Shown one piece after another: positions 44,502-52,812 of a stretch of 64,000 nt of DNA (positions are counted from its first letter, which is position 1; every line of letters starts with the position of its first letter). The position numbers and the translations under genes are program-made. The notes below the pieces were generated by a model that saw only the letters and a list, made by a program, of their open reading frames with translations, searched no databases and was not told the origin of the DNA. The stretch is taken from assembly GCA_027063305.1 (NCBI GenBank), contig JAMORY010000011.1, positions 62,001-126,000 of the forward strand, read 5' to 3'. This DNA comes from Sulfurovum sp. Lineage in GTDB: Bacteria > Campylobacterota > Campylobacteria > Campylobacterales > Sulfurovaceae.

Positions 44502-46457
44502 AACGGATCAAAACAGGACACTTTTTCGGTATATTGCTTCTTCTTTTCACCATCTTCTACCTCGTTCGGACATGGTACTACTATGAAGTGACCCGTAGCG
44601 ATGTGCAGAAGACCATCTACCAAAACCTGCGAAATACCCTGCTTGAGGCCAAGGAGGAGTTGGGAAGGGATAATCCGCACTACTCCGTTATGCGTAATCT
44701 CATTACCCGTCTGGAGAACAACAACGATACCATCGACTGTCTCTCGTTCGTACAGGATAATACGGTTGTATTCTCATCCGATCCACGAACGATCGGTACC
44801 CGCTTCGACCCAACCAAGAGTCTGTCCGTTCTTGATGTCAATAGCGATATGATCTTCGATATTCCCATACTTCATTTTTGGAATACATACTATAGAGATA
44901 AGAACCGATACACCTTCTATGTAGTTGCCCATCTTTACGAAGCCTTCAGTCAGCATCTTTTTCATGAGAAGATGAAACACTTCCTGATCTTTTCAGGGAT
45001 CGTTCCGACACTCTTGATCCTCTTTATCTGGTGGGTATTGCGCCGTATGATCATTCTCCCGCTAGAAGAGTTAGAACGCATGATCAAAAAACGTGAGATC
45101 ACGACCCAACCCCATTCTCTCCTTAAAGAGATAAACGATCTGGGTGCGATCTTGAAAGAGACCTTCGAACAGCTAAAAAGCAGATCAGCACACTGGATTA
45201 TATGGCACGTTACGATATGTTGACCGGACTTCCCAACCGCCACCATATGCAAGAGCATATCGACAGGCTCATTCAAAACAAAGAGGTTCGGTACTTTTCT
45301 CTGCTCTATCTCGATCTTGACCAGTTCAAGCAGATCAACGACACCGAAGGGCATGATATAGGGGATGTCATTTTAAGTACGGTTAGCGAACGATTAAATG
45401 CACTTTTGGAAAAAGGGGATACTGTCGGGCGTATCGGTGGGGATGAGTTTCTCTACTGTACCCTTCAAACAGATGAGCAAAGCCTTGATGCACTTATCTT
45501 ATAAAGAAGATCAGTGCCGCCTTGAGCGAACCGTTCATCCATCATGCAAAGGAGTACCATTTGGGTGTTAGCATCGGTATCGCACGTTTTCCTGAAGATG
45601 GTCAGAACCGTATCACACTCATTAAACATGCCGATATTGCACTCTATGAAGCCAAGCATCAAGGTCGTAACCGTGCAATATTCTTCGATGATGCCCTTGC
45701 TCAGGCATTGATGAAAGAGGCAAAGCTGACCAGAGAGATGGAGCGTTCGCTCAAGTCGGGTGACTTTATGCTCTACTACCAGCCTCAAGTCTCCATTGAA
45801 AGCGAAAAGATCATCGGTCTTGAAGCACTACTTCGATGGAGACACCCTGAGTACGGTATGGTCTCACCCGATACCTTTATCCCTATTGCAGAGAAGAACG
45901 GTTTTATTTTAGAACTGGGACACTATATACTCGAAAAAGCGTGTCAAAGCCTTCAAGCCTTTAATAAACAAGGCATAGAGATAACCATTTCGGTCAATCT
46001 CTCGACCATATAGATACGAAAGGAGCTCTTAGATGAGATCGGTACGCTTATCGAAAAATACGGTATCGACAAGGCCAACCTGCATTTGGAGATCACCGAA
46101 ATGGTACTGATGGAAAACCTCGATGAGAATATCAAGACCCTGCATGCCCTTCATGATGCAGGCTATCAAATATCCCTTGATGATTTTGGTACAGGGTACT
46201 CCTCTCTTGCCTATTTGCGTATGATGCCGGTACATATTCTCAAGATCGACAAAAGCTTTGTCATGCAGCTTGGCTCACAAAAAGATGCGCATGCGCTAGT
46301 AGAGGGGATCATCGCACTCGAACATGCACTTGATCTCTATGTCATTGCCGAAGGGGTAGAGAGTGAAGAGAATCTGCTCTTTCTCCAAGAGTGCCGCTGT
46401 GACAGTTATCTGGGGTACTACTTCAGTCCGCCGGAGATCGTATCACGCTACTTCTAA
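44498..46457 (+). pseudogene. Membrane GGDEF-EAL protein, two frameshifts and one stop
   Basis: N-terminal segment with a first membrane helix (residues 9-29), a periplasmic region of about 130 residues and a second helix near 165-185, then LTGLPNR and GRIGGDEFLY (cyclase), then EALLRWRHPEYG, DDFGTGYSSLAYLR and KIDKSF (phosphodiesterase). Frame changes at about 45178 (an A-run one base short) and 45500, and an in-frame TAG at 46011-46013 between VNLSTI and IRKELLDEI, split it. If repaired it would turn c-di-GMP over in response to a periplasmic cue. The ATG overlaps the binding-protein stop (ATGA). Confidence 0.8.
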
Positions 46458-46462
46458 GACGC

Positions 46463-47908
46463 TTACTTCATCGCCGTAAGCGTCTGGTACTCATGCAGGG
46501 CGTAATCATCGGTCATTCCACTGATATAATCGACAATAAGCCGAACACGATAGTACCACTCCAACAATCTAAATGATGCTTCATCTTGCTTCTTGATAGC
46601 CTCGACACTGTTCTTGTATGCCACGATCTGCTTAGGTGATATCCTCCGTATCAGACGCATGGAGATAAAGCAGTCTATCTTCTTCTCTGCTAAAAGTGCC
46701 TCAATATCCGATACATCCAGCTCAAGCAGCGGTTTGTAGATATTGAATAGCCCATTGATAATGGTATATCCTTGCATCTCCAGTGTCTGCACCTCTTTAT
46801 GTCGGTAGATATGTCTACGCGATACCTCTTGCAGGATCTTGATCGCTTTGTAATAGGTACTCTCTTTATCATACTCTAGCAGCGGCGCATCAAAAGAGCC
46901 TTCAAAGATCGCTTCATGATTGGCAAGATATATCTCCACCACATACTTTACCAGTGCAGTCACAAGATTGGCGCGTGTCAAGGTAAAGAACATATTGAAC
47001 TGATAGGGCTCTTGATCTTTTTTTGCCTTTTCATACTGCTTCCTCACCACTTCTAAAAGATACGTCTCCCCTTGCTTTTGGCACGCTTGGGTAATGAGCG
47101 TATAGACTTCATCGAGCGTGAGTATCCCCTTTTCTACCGAATCTTCCAGATCGGCGGTCAGGTAGGAGATGTCATCTGCCGCTTCCATAATGTAGGTAAT
47201 AGGAAAACGGTGTCCAGGTATAACCCCCAAGATCTGCCACATCGTCTCAATTTGCTCTTTTTCGCTATAGAAGTAACCCGGTTTTTTACGGATATAGCTT
47301 AAGGGCTCTCCCTCTGCCGGCGGGCTCTCGAATGCACCGCGGGTATATTTGAGTACAGAGAGTATCTGCATATAGGAGAGGTTAAGACGCTGAAGTTTGG
47401 TAATAAGCCGAATGGCCTGTGCATTGCCGTCATAGTTGCAGAGGTCTTGCCAGAGTATATGCTTAAGCTCTAATGACGCTTCATCGGTGGCAGGGAAAGC
47501 ATGCCATATCTTATACAAGTGTTCCTCTATCCATTTATTGATCGTCTGCTCGGCAAAGTGCCCAAATGGGGGATTTCCAATGTCATGTAATAGACTGGTC
47601 ATCTCGGAAGTGGAGACAAAAGCGTTCTCAAGTCCATCGAGACGGTACGTTTCCAAGCCCTCTTCTTTGAGCTTTGCCAAAATGCTTTTGCCAATAAAAC
47701 GTGCTGTTTGCGCCACCTCCAACGAGTGTGTTAAACGGGTACGGATGGAAGCGTTTAGCTCCAAAGCAAAGACTTGCGTACGCTTTTGCAGACGTCGCAT
47801 CCCGGAAGAGGAGAGAATACGCCCTCTATCGCTCTCTACGGAGTAGTCAAGCTCTTTAATAGGATAGAACTCACGGTGTGTTGTCAATCGTTTTTGGTAG
47901 TCTATCAT
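46463..47908 (-). CDS. dgt: dNTP triphosphohydrolase (dGTPase)
   Basis: 481 residues. The HD motif is visible as TSLLHDIGNPPFGHFAEQ, preceded by RTRLTHSLEVAQTARFIG and followed by ADDISYLTADLEDSV, all typical of the Dgt family. It cleaves dGTP to deoxyguanosine and tripolyphosphate, controlling the dNTP pool and limiting some phages. Convergent with the broken GGDEF-EAL gene, 5 bp apart. Confidence 0.9.
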   Translation of the reverse strand: MIDYQKRLTTHREFYPIKELDYSVESDRGRILSSSGMRRLQKRTQVFALELNASIRTRLTHSLEVAQTARFIGKSILAKLKEEGLETYRLDGLENAFVSTSEMTSLLHDIGNPPFGHFAEQTINKWIEEHLYKIWHAFPATDEASLELKHILWQDLCNYDGNAQAIRLITKLQRLNLSYMQILSVLKYTRGAFESPPAEGEPLSYIRKKPGYFYSEKEQIETMWQILGVIPGHRFPITYIMEAADDISYLTADLEDSVEKGILTLDEVYTLITQACQKQGETYLLEVVRKQYEKAKKDQEPYQFNMFFTLTRANLVTALVKYVVEIYLANHEAIFEGSFDAPLLEYDKESTYYKAIKILQEVSRRHIYRHKEVQTLEMQGYTIINGLFNIYKPLLELDVSDIEALLAEKKIDCFISMRLIRRISPKQIVAYKNSVEAIKKQDEASFRLLEWYYRVRLIVDYISGMTDDYALHEYQTLTAMK

Positions 47909-47959
47909 AGAAAACCCTTTTGTGTATGATCGTATAGTGTAGCAAAAAGGATCAAAACT

Positions 47960-48382
47960 TTAGATATCTTTTACCCGTCCACGTAACTTCTTTTTGTTCG
48001 AGTGCTTCTTTTTAGAAAGCAGACGCCGCTTTACAGAGCCTTTTGTAGGCTTGGTCGGTACCCTCTTCTTCTGCGTGACATTCACACTTTTGATGAGCTC
48101 TACCAGACGCTCCAGAGCCTCTTCTCTGTTCTGCTCCTGAGAGCGGTGCTGCTGGGACTTGATGACAATGATGCCATCCTTGGTGATGCGTTTGTCTTTG
48201 AGTGAGAGCAGCTTCTCTTTGTAGGATTCAGGCAGAGAAGAGGCAGCAATGTCAAAACGCAGGTGTATCGCAGCAGAGACCTTGTTGACCTTCTGCCCGC
48301 CTGACCCCTGCGCACGTATGGCACTTATCTCTATGTCATTTTCATCGAGAGTAATGGTGTTGGAGATTTTCAGGTTTGCCAT
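47960..48382 (-). CDS. arfB: Peptidyl-tRNA hydrolase ArfB (ribosome rescue)
   Basis: 140 residues from the ATG at 48382 (MANLKISNTITLDENDIEIS); a longer upstream frame is not supported. The catalytic GGQ lies in RAQGSGGQKVNKVS, and the C-terminal tail is very basic (KGSVKRRLLSKKKHSNKKKLRGRVK), as needed to enter the empty mRNA channel of stalled ribosomes. It releases nascent chains without a stop codon. Confidence 0.9.
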   Translation of the reverse strand: MANLKISNTITLDENDIEISAIRAQGSGGQKVNKVSAAIHLRFDIAASSLPESYKEKLLSLKDKRITKDGIIVIKSQQHRSQEQNREEALERLVELIKSVNVTQKKRVPTKPTKGSVKRRLLSKKKHSNKKKLRGRVKDI

Positions 48383-48429
48383 AATGAAGATCCTTTGAAA
48401 GTGGCTATATGCGCTATTATATCTATTTT

Positions 48430-49152
48430 TTAATGTAGGGGTAACCAAGCCCCAAGCAACACACTCACCACCGTTTCCGTTCGCAGTATCCTCTCTCCCA
48501 AGCTCACAGCCGTGCAGCCGTGTTTGCAAAGCAGATCCACCTCGTAGTCTATCCACCCACCCTCTGCTCCGATGCACAGCACCTTTGGCATCTTCTGTTG
48601 TCTCTTTAATACATTAAGGCAGCCTTTCCAAGACTGCTCCGCATAGGGGTGTGCCACCACTGCATCATCTCCTTCTGCCAATAAAGCGGGAAACTCATCT
48701 TCCACAAAGGGCTTAAAGCGTTTTTTAAATTCAATGAGAGGTGGCACGGTATCGATGGCTTGCTGCAACCCCTCAAAGACAAACTCATCAATGCGTTCAA
48801 GCAACGGGCTTTGCCAGTAACTCTTTTGCGTACGGTAACTGTTTACAATGATGATGCGGTTGACCCCAAGCGAGGTCATATCCATAATGAGCCTACGCAG
48901 CACCTTTGGACGCGGTAAGGCAAGCACCACGGTAAGGTCAAGTTTGGCTGGCGGCTTTTTGTTTAGTACCATATCTGTCAAAATAACTTCATCCCTACCC
49001 ATCTTGGCAATGGTAGCCTTCCCTATGTTGCCGCCTATCTCCCCAACGGTCAGTGTGTCACCTACCTTGGCTTTGAGCACTTCATGGATGTGCTTTACTT
49101 GCAGTTCATCACGAATGGCAGTGCTGTTTTTGGGTAATAAAATACAGTTCAT
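48430..49152 (-). CDS. rsmE: 16S rRNA (uracil-1498-N3)-methyltransferase
   Basis: 240 residues: an N-terminal PUA-like domain (LQVKHIHEVLKAKVGDTLTV) and a C-terminal SPOUT methyltransferase domain with the knot motif VLCIGAEGGWIDYE and SLGERILRTETVVSVLLG. It methylates U1498 of 16S rRNA. The start overlaps the stop of the upstream unknown gene by one base. Confidence 0.92.
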   Translation of the reverse strand: MNCILLPKNSTAIRDELQVKHIHEVLKAKVGDTLTVGEIGGNIGKATIAKMGRDEVILTDMVLNKKPPAKLDLTVVLALPRPKVLRRLIMDMTSLGVNRIIIVNSYRTQKSYWQSPLLERIDEFVFEGLQQAIDTVPPLIEFKKRFKPFVEDEFPALLAEGDDAVVAHPYAEQSWKGCLNVLKRQQKMPKVLCIGAEGGWIDYEVDLLCKHGCTAVSLGERILRTETVVSVLLGAWLPLH

Positions 49153-49550
49153 TATCGTAAGTCAAATGTTAAATTGGCAAACGCCCCTTCAGCAGCAAGG
49201 GCACTCTTGTATCGGGTCTTGAGCACTTTAACATTCTTTGTCTGCAAGTCACAAATAGCAATGCGAAAACTCTCCCCCATTTGCGGTTCGACCACACAGA
49301 TGATCTTGCCGTCATACTCCCGTGTCGCATGTATAATGCCCTTTAATTTGTGAAAAAAGTACTTAGGGTAACTCAGAGGCGTGATCTCAACGATCTTGAT
49401 GCGCTCCTTTTTATCAAGCGTATCAAGTACCAGCTGTGCATCTTCCATACTCTCAAACTGCACACACCAGTCATCAAACTCCTTATTGAAGTGTTTGAGG
49501 TCTTCATCTAAAAACCCACCGGCAAGGGATTGTAAGGCGTAAATTTTCAT
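49152..49550 (-). CDS. Hypothetical protein, 132 aa
   Basis: A soluble protein beginning MKIYALQSLAGGFLDEDLKHFNKEF; I do not recognise a domain. It contains a strand/helix mix and a conserved-looking YPKYFFHKLKGIIHA. It is translated in coupling with rsmE. Its promoter region is one copy of a 31-bp direct repeat that flanks the RelBE module. Confidence 0.6.
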   Translation of the reverse strand: MKIYALQSLAGGFLDEDLKHFNKEFDDWCVQFESMEDAQLVLDTLDKKERIKIVEITPLSYPKYFFHKLKGIIHATREYDGKIICVVEPQMGESFRIAICDLQTKNVKVLKTRYKSALAAEGAFANLTFDLR

Positions 49551-49568
49551 CTGTGTTATCCTCTGTTT

Positions 49569-49599
49569 TAAAAGCGCAATGGTAGCATAATTTTTTCTA
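49569..49599. repeat. 31-bp direct repeat, copy 1
   Basis: Matches 50338-50368 at 28 of 31 positions, including TAAAAGCG and GTAGCATAATT. The two copies flank the RelBE module and are about 770 bp apart. Confidence 0.6.
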
Positions 49600-49605
49600 A
49601 GAGGA

Positions 49606-49896
49606 TTAACCCATTCTCTTTTCTAGTTCATCATAAACATCATTGTTTTCTCGTTTTCCAACGGACAACACCATAACCACAACCTTCTCATCTATCACTT
49701 CATAGGCTAGCCTAAAGCCTGAACTGCGTAGTTTTATCTTATAGACATTTGGGAAACCACTTAATTTATCGTGAGGGACACGAGGCGCTTTTAGCCTCTT
49801 TTTCAGTTTTTTATGAAATTGCAGTTTAATACTATGGTCAAGCTTTTTCCACTCTTTGAGTGCTTTTGGTTTAAACTCAAGAGAGTAGCTCATCAA
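49606..49896 (-). CDS. RelE/ParE-family toxin
   Basis: 96 residues, basic, starting SYSLEFKPKALKEWKKLDHSIKLQF and containing NVYKIKLRSSGFRLAYEV and VMVLSVGKREN, the RelE pattern. RelE-type toxins cut mRNA on the ribosome. It overlaps the antitoxin gene by 20 bp. A second ATG three bases on (49893) could also be used. Confidence 0.88.
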   Translation of the reverse strand: MMSYSLEFKPKALKEWKKLDHSIKLQFHKKLKKRLKAPRVPHDKLSGFPNVYKIKLRSSGFRLAYEVIDEKVVVMVLSVGKRENNDVYDELEKRMG

Positions 49897-50134
49897 GTTC
49901 TACCTTCACACTCTCTTCTCCATCATTCATTCTCTCTCTGACTTCCTGTGCTAAGTAATAATCATCGATGATATCCATCATCTTTTCATACAAGGCACTG
50001 GGAACAAGATAAGCACTGGGCTTGTTGTGGTTGAGTATTGCCACAGCCTCTCCTCCTGCTTCTTCTATGAGAGATGAAGGGCTTTTTTTGAGTTCGGAGA
50101 TACTTGCGGTATAGTTCGATAGGATCTGTGTCAT
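49877..50134 (-). CDS. Phd/YefM-RelB-type antitoxin
   Basis: 85 residues: a Phd/YefM-like DNA-binding N-terminus (ILSNYTASISELKKSPSSLI, GEAVAILNHNKPSAYLVP) and an acidic toxin-binding C-terminus. It is the first gene of the operon and has a textbook promoter and an operator palindrome directly upstream. Confidence 0.87.
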   Translation of the reverse strand: MTQILSNYTASISELKKSPSSLIEEAGGEAVAILNHNKPSAYLVPSALYEKMMDIIDDYYLAQEVRERMNDGEESVKVELDELLS

Positions 50135-50149
50135 AATAGGTATCCTTTT

Positions 50150-50197
50150 TAGTACTTTTGTTGGTACTATATTAGCTATTTTTTAGGGGTTTGTCAA
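50150..50197 (-). promoter_or_regulatory. RelBE promoter and operator
   Basis: On the minus strand TTGACA (50197-50192) and TAATAT (50174-50169) are spaced exactly 17 bp. TAGTAC (50150-50155) and GTACTA (50164-50169) form an inverted repeat just downstream of the -10 box, a good site for antitoxin autorepression. Confidence 0.7.
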
Positions 50198-50337
50198 TAA
50201 ATTTGTAGAATACCCCTTCTACATAATCATTCAGTATCCTCTCGTACAACCAACATTTTCAATTTGAACCTACCCTATTAAGAATTTTGTATATACAATG
50301 GTGTTATCGTTATCACCTGACCCCTTTGATTCTTGAT

Positions 50338-50368
50338 TAAAAGCGGAATAGTAGCATAATTCTTTCTA
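50338..50368. repeat. 31-bp direct repeat, copy 2
   Basis: Second copy of the repeat at 49569-49599, in the same orientation. Copy 1 is part of the upstream region of the 132-aa gene, so copy 2 may be the displaced remnant of that region. Confidence 0.55.
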
Positions 50369-50385
50369 TATTATTCAAATTATCT

Positions 50386-50464
50386 GTAGGAGTACCCCTT
50401 GTGGTTACCCTTAATACCAAAATGTTTCTTCTGTTCAAGGGCAACCATAAAGGATTGCCCCTAC
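50386..50464. repeat. REP pair (BIME-like unit B)
   Basis: Starts GTAG, ends CTAC, with two hairpins inside (left TACC/GGTTACC type, right GGGCAACC...GGATTGCCC). It is joined to unit C by a spacer of about 44 bp that is repeated between units D and E. Confidence 0.8.
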
Positions 50465-50508
50465 ATTTTACCTAAGAATATATCCATTGTTTCATTTACA
50501 TTCCACCC

Positions 50509-50587
50509 GTAGGGGTAACCCTCGTGGTTACCATTTATACCGAAACACTCTCTCCGTTCATGGGCGACCATAAAGGATCGCCCCTAC
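50509..50587. repeat. REP pair (BIME-like unit C)
   Basis: GTAG head, hairpin GGTAACC-CTCGT-GGTTACC, spacer, hairpin GGGCGACC-ATAAA-GGATCGCCC, CTAC end. It lies 69 bp before the RAYT start. Confidence 0.82.
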
Positions 50588-50656
50588 ATTGATAACAAAT
50601 ATGACAATTTGACATATTATTACATATCGATACAATCAATTTATTATACTTTTATC

Positions 50657-51145
50657 ATGAACTATATCACACATCCACGAAAAAATATTCGTCTGCCCTA
50701 TTATGATTATACCTCAGAAGGGATGTACTTCATTACGATTTGCACAAGACACAGAGAGGCTTTCTTTGGCACCATTACTGACAGAAAACTCATACTCAAT
50801 GATGCAGGAGCGATGGTCAAACATACATGGCAGACCATTCCTGACAGATTCCCCTCTGTTTATTTGCATGAATATATCATCATGCCAAACCATTTTCATG
50901 CGATCTTGGAGATCGATCATACAACATCCACCCAACTGGGTGATATCATCGGTGCGTTCAAATCCATTTCAACCAACCGTTACATTCATGGTGTACGCAA
51001 CCAAAACTGGGAACCATTTGAGAAGAGACTGTGGCAGCGTAATTATTATGAACATGTCATACGCAATGAGAAATCCTACCTGACTCTTACAGAATATATT
51101 CAGAACAATCCATTATCGTGGAAAGAAGATATATTTTATATGTAA
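50657..51145 (+). CDS. REP-associated tyrosine transposase (RAYT, Y1 HUH family)
   Basis: 162 residues from the ATG at 50657 (MNYITHPRKNIRLPYYDYTSEGMYFITI). The HUH metal motif reads PNHFHAI, and the catalytic Tyr lies in QRNYYEHVIRNEKSY. IS200/IS605-like enzymes of this subgroup are single domesticated genes that cut REP hairpins next to a GTAG tetranucleotide. Here the gene stands between REP pairs with exactly that GTAG head. It has no terminal repeats of its own. Confidence 0.88.
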   Translation: MNYITHPRKNIRLPYYDYTSEGMYFITICTRHREAFFGTITDRKLILNDAGAMVKHTWQTIPDRFPSVYLHEYIIMPNHFHAILEIDHTTSTQLGDIIGAFKSISTNRYIHGVRNQNWEPFEKRLWQRNYYEHVIRNEKSYLTLTEYIQNNPLSWKEDIFYM

Positions 51146-51175
51146 AATTTATAATGATGATTGTTCATGCAACCC

Positions 51176-51255
51176 GTAGGGGTAACCCTCGTGGTTACCC
51201 TTGAATACCATAACGCTCTCTCCGTTCAAGGGCGACCATAAAGGATCGCCCCTAC
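51176..51255. repeat. REP pair (BIME-like unit D)
   Basis: Nearly identical to unit C (GTAG...CTAC, same two hairpins), 30 bp after the RAYT stop. Confidence 0.82.
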
Positions 51256-51299
51256 ATTGCATCTAATAATATATCCATTTTTTAATTTACATTCCACCC

Positions 51300-51328
51300 G
51301 TAGGGGGGAGTAACCTTCATGGTTACCC
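51300..51328. repeat. Half REP unit E
   Basis: GTAG plus a single degenerate hairpin (GTAACCTTCATGGTTAC), ending just before the stop of the DUF2779 gene. The spacer that separates it from unit D repeats the B-C spacer, including ACATTCCACCC before GTAG. Confidence 0.7.
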
Positions 51329-51333
51329 AAAAC

Positions 51334-52812
51334 CTAAACCCGTTTCAATACCTCCAACACCTTCACCATCGCCAGCGTATCCAGCTTACAATACGCCAGC
51401 AAAGCCTCTCGCATCTTCTCCAGCTCCCTGCCCTCCAGTTGTGACATCCGAGCAAATGCACGCATCGCTTCACCACCGTTCTGTACACCGTCAAGTTCTT
51501 GGTAGGCTGCTGCCATTTCAGGTACGAGTGCGGGGAGGACGTATTTGATGGAGTAGCTTCCTTGCATCTGTGGGGTGGTGTACCAGCCTTTTTGGAAAGG
51601 GAGCATGAGGTCTTTGATGTTGTCATGGATCGCCATGAGGTGCTCAGCATGGTGTGGGAACTGCTCTGCAAGGTTTCTTAGCACCCTTTTTTCAAAGCTC
51701 ATGTTGTAAGCCAGGACAGTAACATCACGGGGGATGTCTGCTATGAGTCTACGTACCAGTGCCTCACGAGGGTCTTGCCCCGCTTCTGCCAGAAACTCAC
51801 GGTGTTCGAGTCTGCTATCAGCATATTCAATGTGCAGTGAGTACTGAAATGGTATCTGCATAAAGGGTTTGATGCCTCTCCATTCGGGGATAGCCTGCTG
51901 AAAAGTCTCGAAGTCAAGGTGATAGAGCGGATAGTCCAGTTCTGAGAGAAAGGCTTGTATCTTTTCTGTGTCTATGTGTATCATGCCGTTTTTGTACTGC
52001 GCTACTTTGGCTTTTTGCTTGGCGGTCATCTCGAAATCTTCGGGGATGTCGTCTAAGTCAACGATGCCCTGTGCATAGAGGGCTACTTGTTTTTTGCTGC
52101 CAAGGTTGAAGATGTTGAAGATGGAGTAGTCGGGTATGTTTCGCTGGACTTTCCAGCAGTAGGCTTTGGCGTCACATTCGTAGGGTTTGTTGCAGTGGTA
52201 GCCTATGTCGATGTCAGGTTCATTCTGTGTGTCGGAGAGATACTCCTCCCACTCTGCAAGCCTTTGGGGTATCTGCTCTTGCAGCTTCTGCACTTCAGCA
52301 GTGACATCCACCACACAAAAAAGCCTCTCAAGCTCCAGCTCCTCCCCTCTGACATAGCTACTGTCTATATGGATAACATTTGCACTTTTTACCCGCATCC
52401 CCAGACCACGCAGTACATAGTACTGCACCGAAACATCATGCAGATAGATCTCCTTGACAGAGGTAGAGCTCTTGACCTCGTAGAGCGACACAGAGCCATC
52501 CTCCGCCACATACAACACATCGACCATCACCAAGACACCCTCATAGATAAAGGTCGCTTCATAGATGTTCCGAACACCCTCCTCTAGCAACCTTGCGGTA
52601 CTCTCTGCCATCTGAGCATACTCTCTGCTAAACTCCACCTCTACCCCACCGGGAAACAGCTCACACGCCAACTCCCCTACTGCATGACCTGTGTCAAAAA
52701 CTGCCTGAGCGGAAGCATCGGGAGGGGTGAGTACTTCAGGTTTATATTTTTTGAGCCAAAGGGATTTGGGGCATTGGATGGCTCGGGTGTAGAGGGATTT
52801 TGAGAGGGTCAT
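51334..52812 (-). CDS. DUF2779 protein: Cas4-like nuclease plus DnaQ-like exonuclease
   Basis: 492 residues. The N-terminal half is Cas4/RecB-like: Cys14 in QCPKSLW, Asp98 in VMVDVLY, Glu112/Lys114 in YEVKSS, a QxxxY-like DVSVQYYVL, and Cys207, Cys213, Cys219, which with Cys14 can hold a 4Fe-4S cluster. The C-terminal half carries a DEDD-type start YHLDFETFQ near residue 293 and YCKLDTLAM near the end. The ATG overlaps the stop of the NACHT gene (TAATG), so they are co-translated. Its base composition is host-like, unlike the NACHT gene. Confidence 0.78.
   Translation of the reverse strand: MTLSKSLYTRAIQCPKSLWLKKYKPEVLTPPDASAQAVFDTGHAVGELACELFPGGVEVEFSREYAQMAESTARLLEEGVRNIYEATFIYEGVLVMVDVLYVAEDGSVSLYEVKSSTSVKEIYLHDVSVQYYVLRGLGMRVKSANVIHIDSSYVRGEELELERLFCVVDVTAEVQKLQEQIPQRLAEWEEYLSDTQNEPDIDIGYHCNKPYECDAKAYCWKVQRNIPDYSIFNIFNLGSKKQVALYAQGIVDLDDIPEDFEMTAKQKAKVAQYKNGMIHIDTEKIQAFLSELDYPLYHLDFETFQQAIPEWRGIKPFMQIPFQYSLHIEYADSRLEHREFLAEAGQDPREALVRRLIADIPRDVTVLAYNMSFEKRVLRNLAEQFPHHAEHLMAIHDNIKDLMLPFQKGWYTTPQMQGSYSIKYVLPALVPEMAAAYQELDGVQNGGEAMRAFARMSQLEGRELEKMREALLAYCKLDTLAMVKVLEVLKRV

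Noticed and set aside
50386-51328. CRISPR array from the repeated REP units
   Set aside because: Units are long double hairpins in both orientations with repeated, not unique, spacers, and no cas genes are present; the Cas4-like nuclease alone is not evidence.
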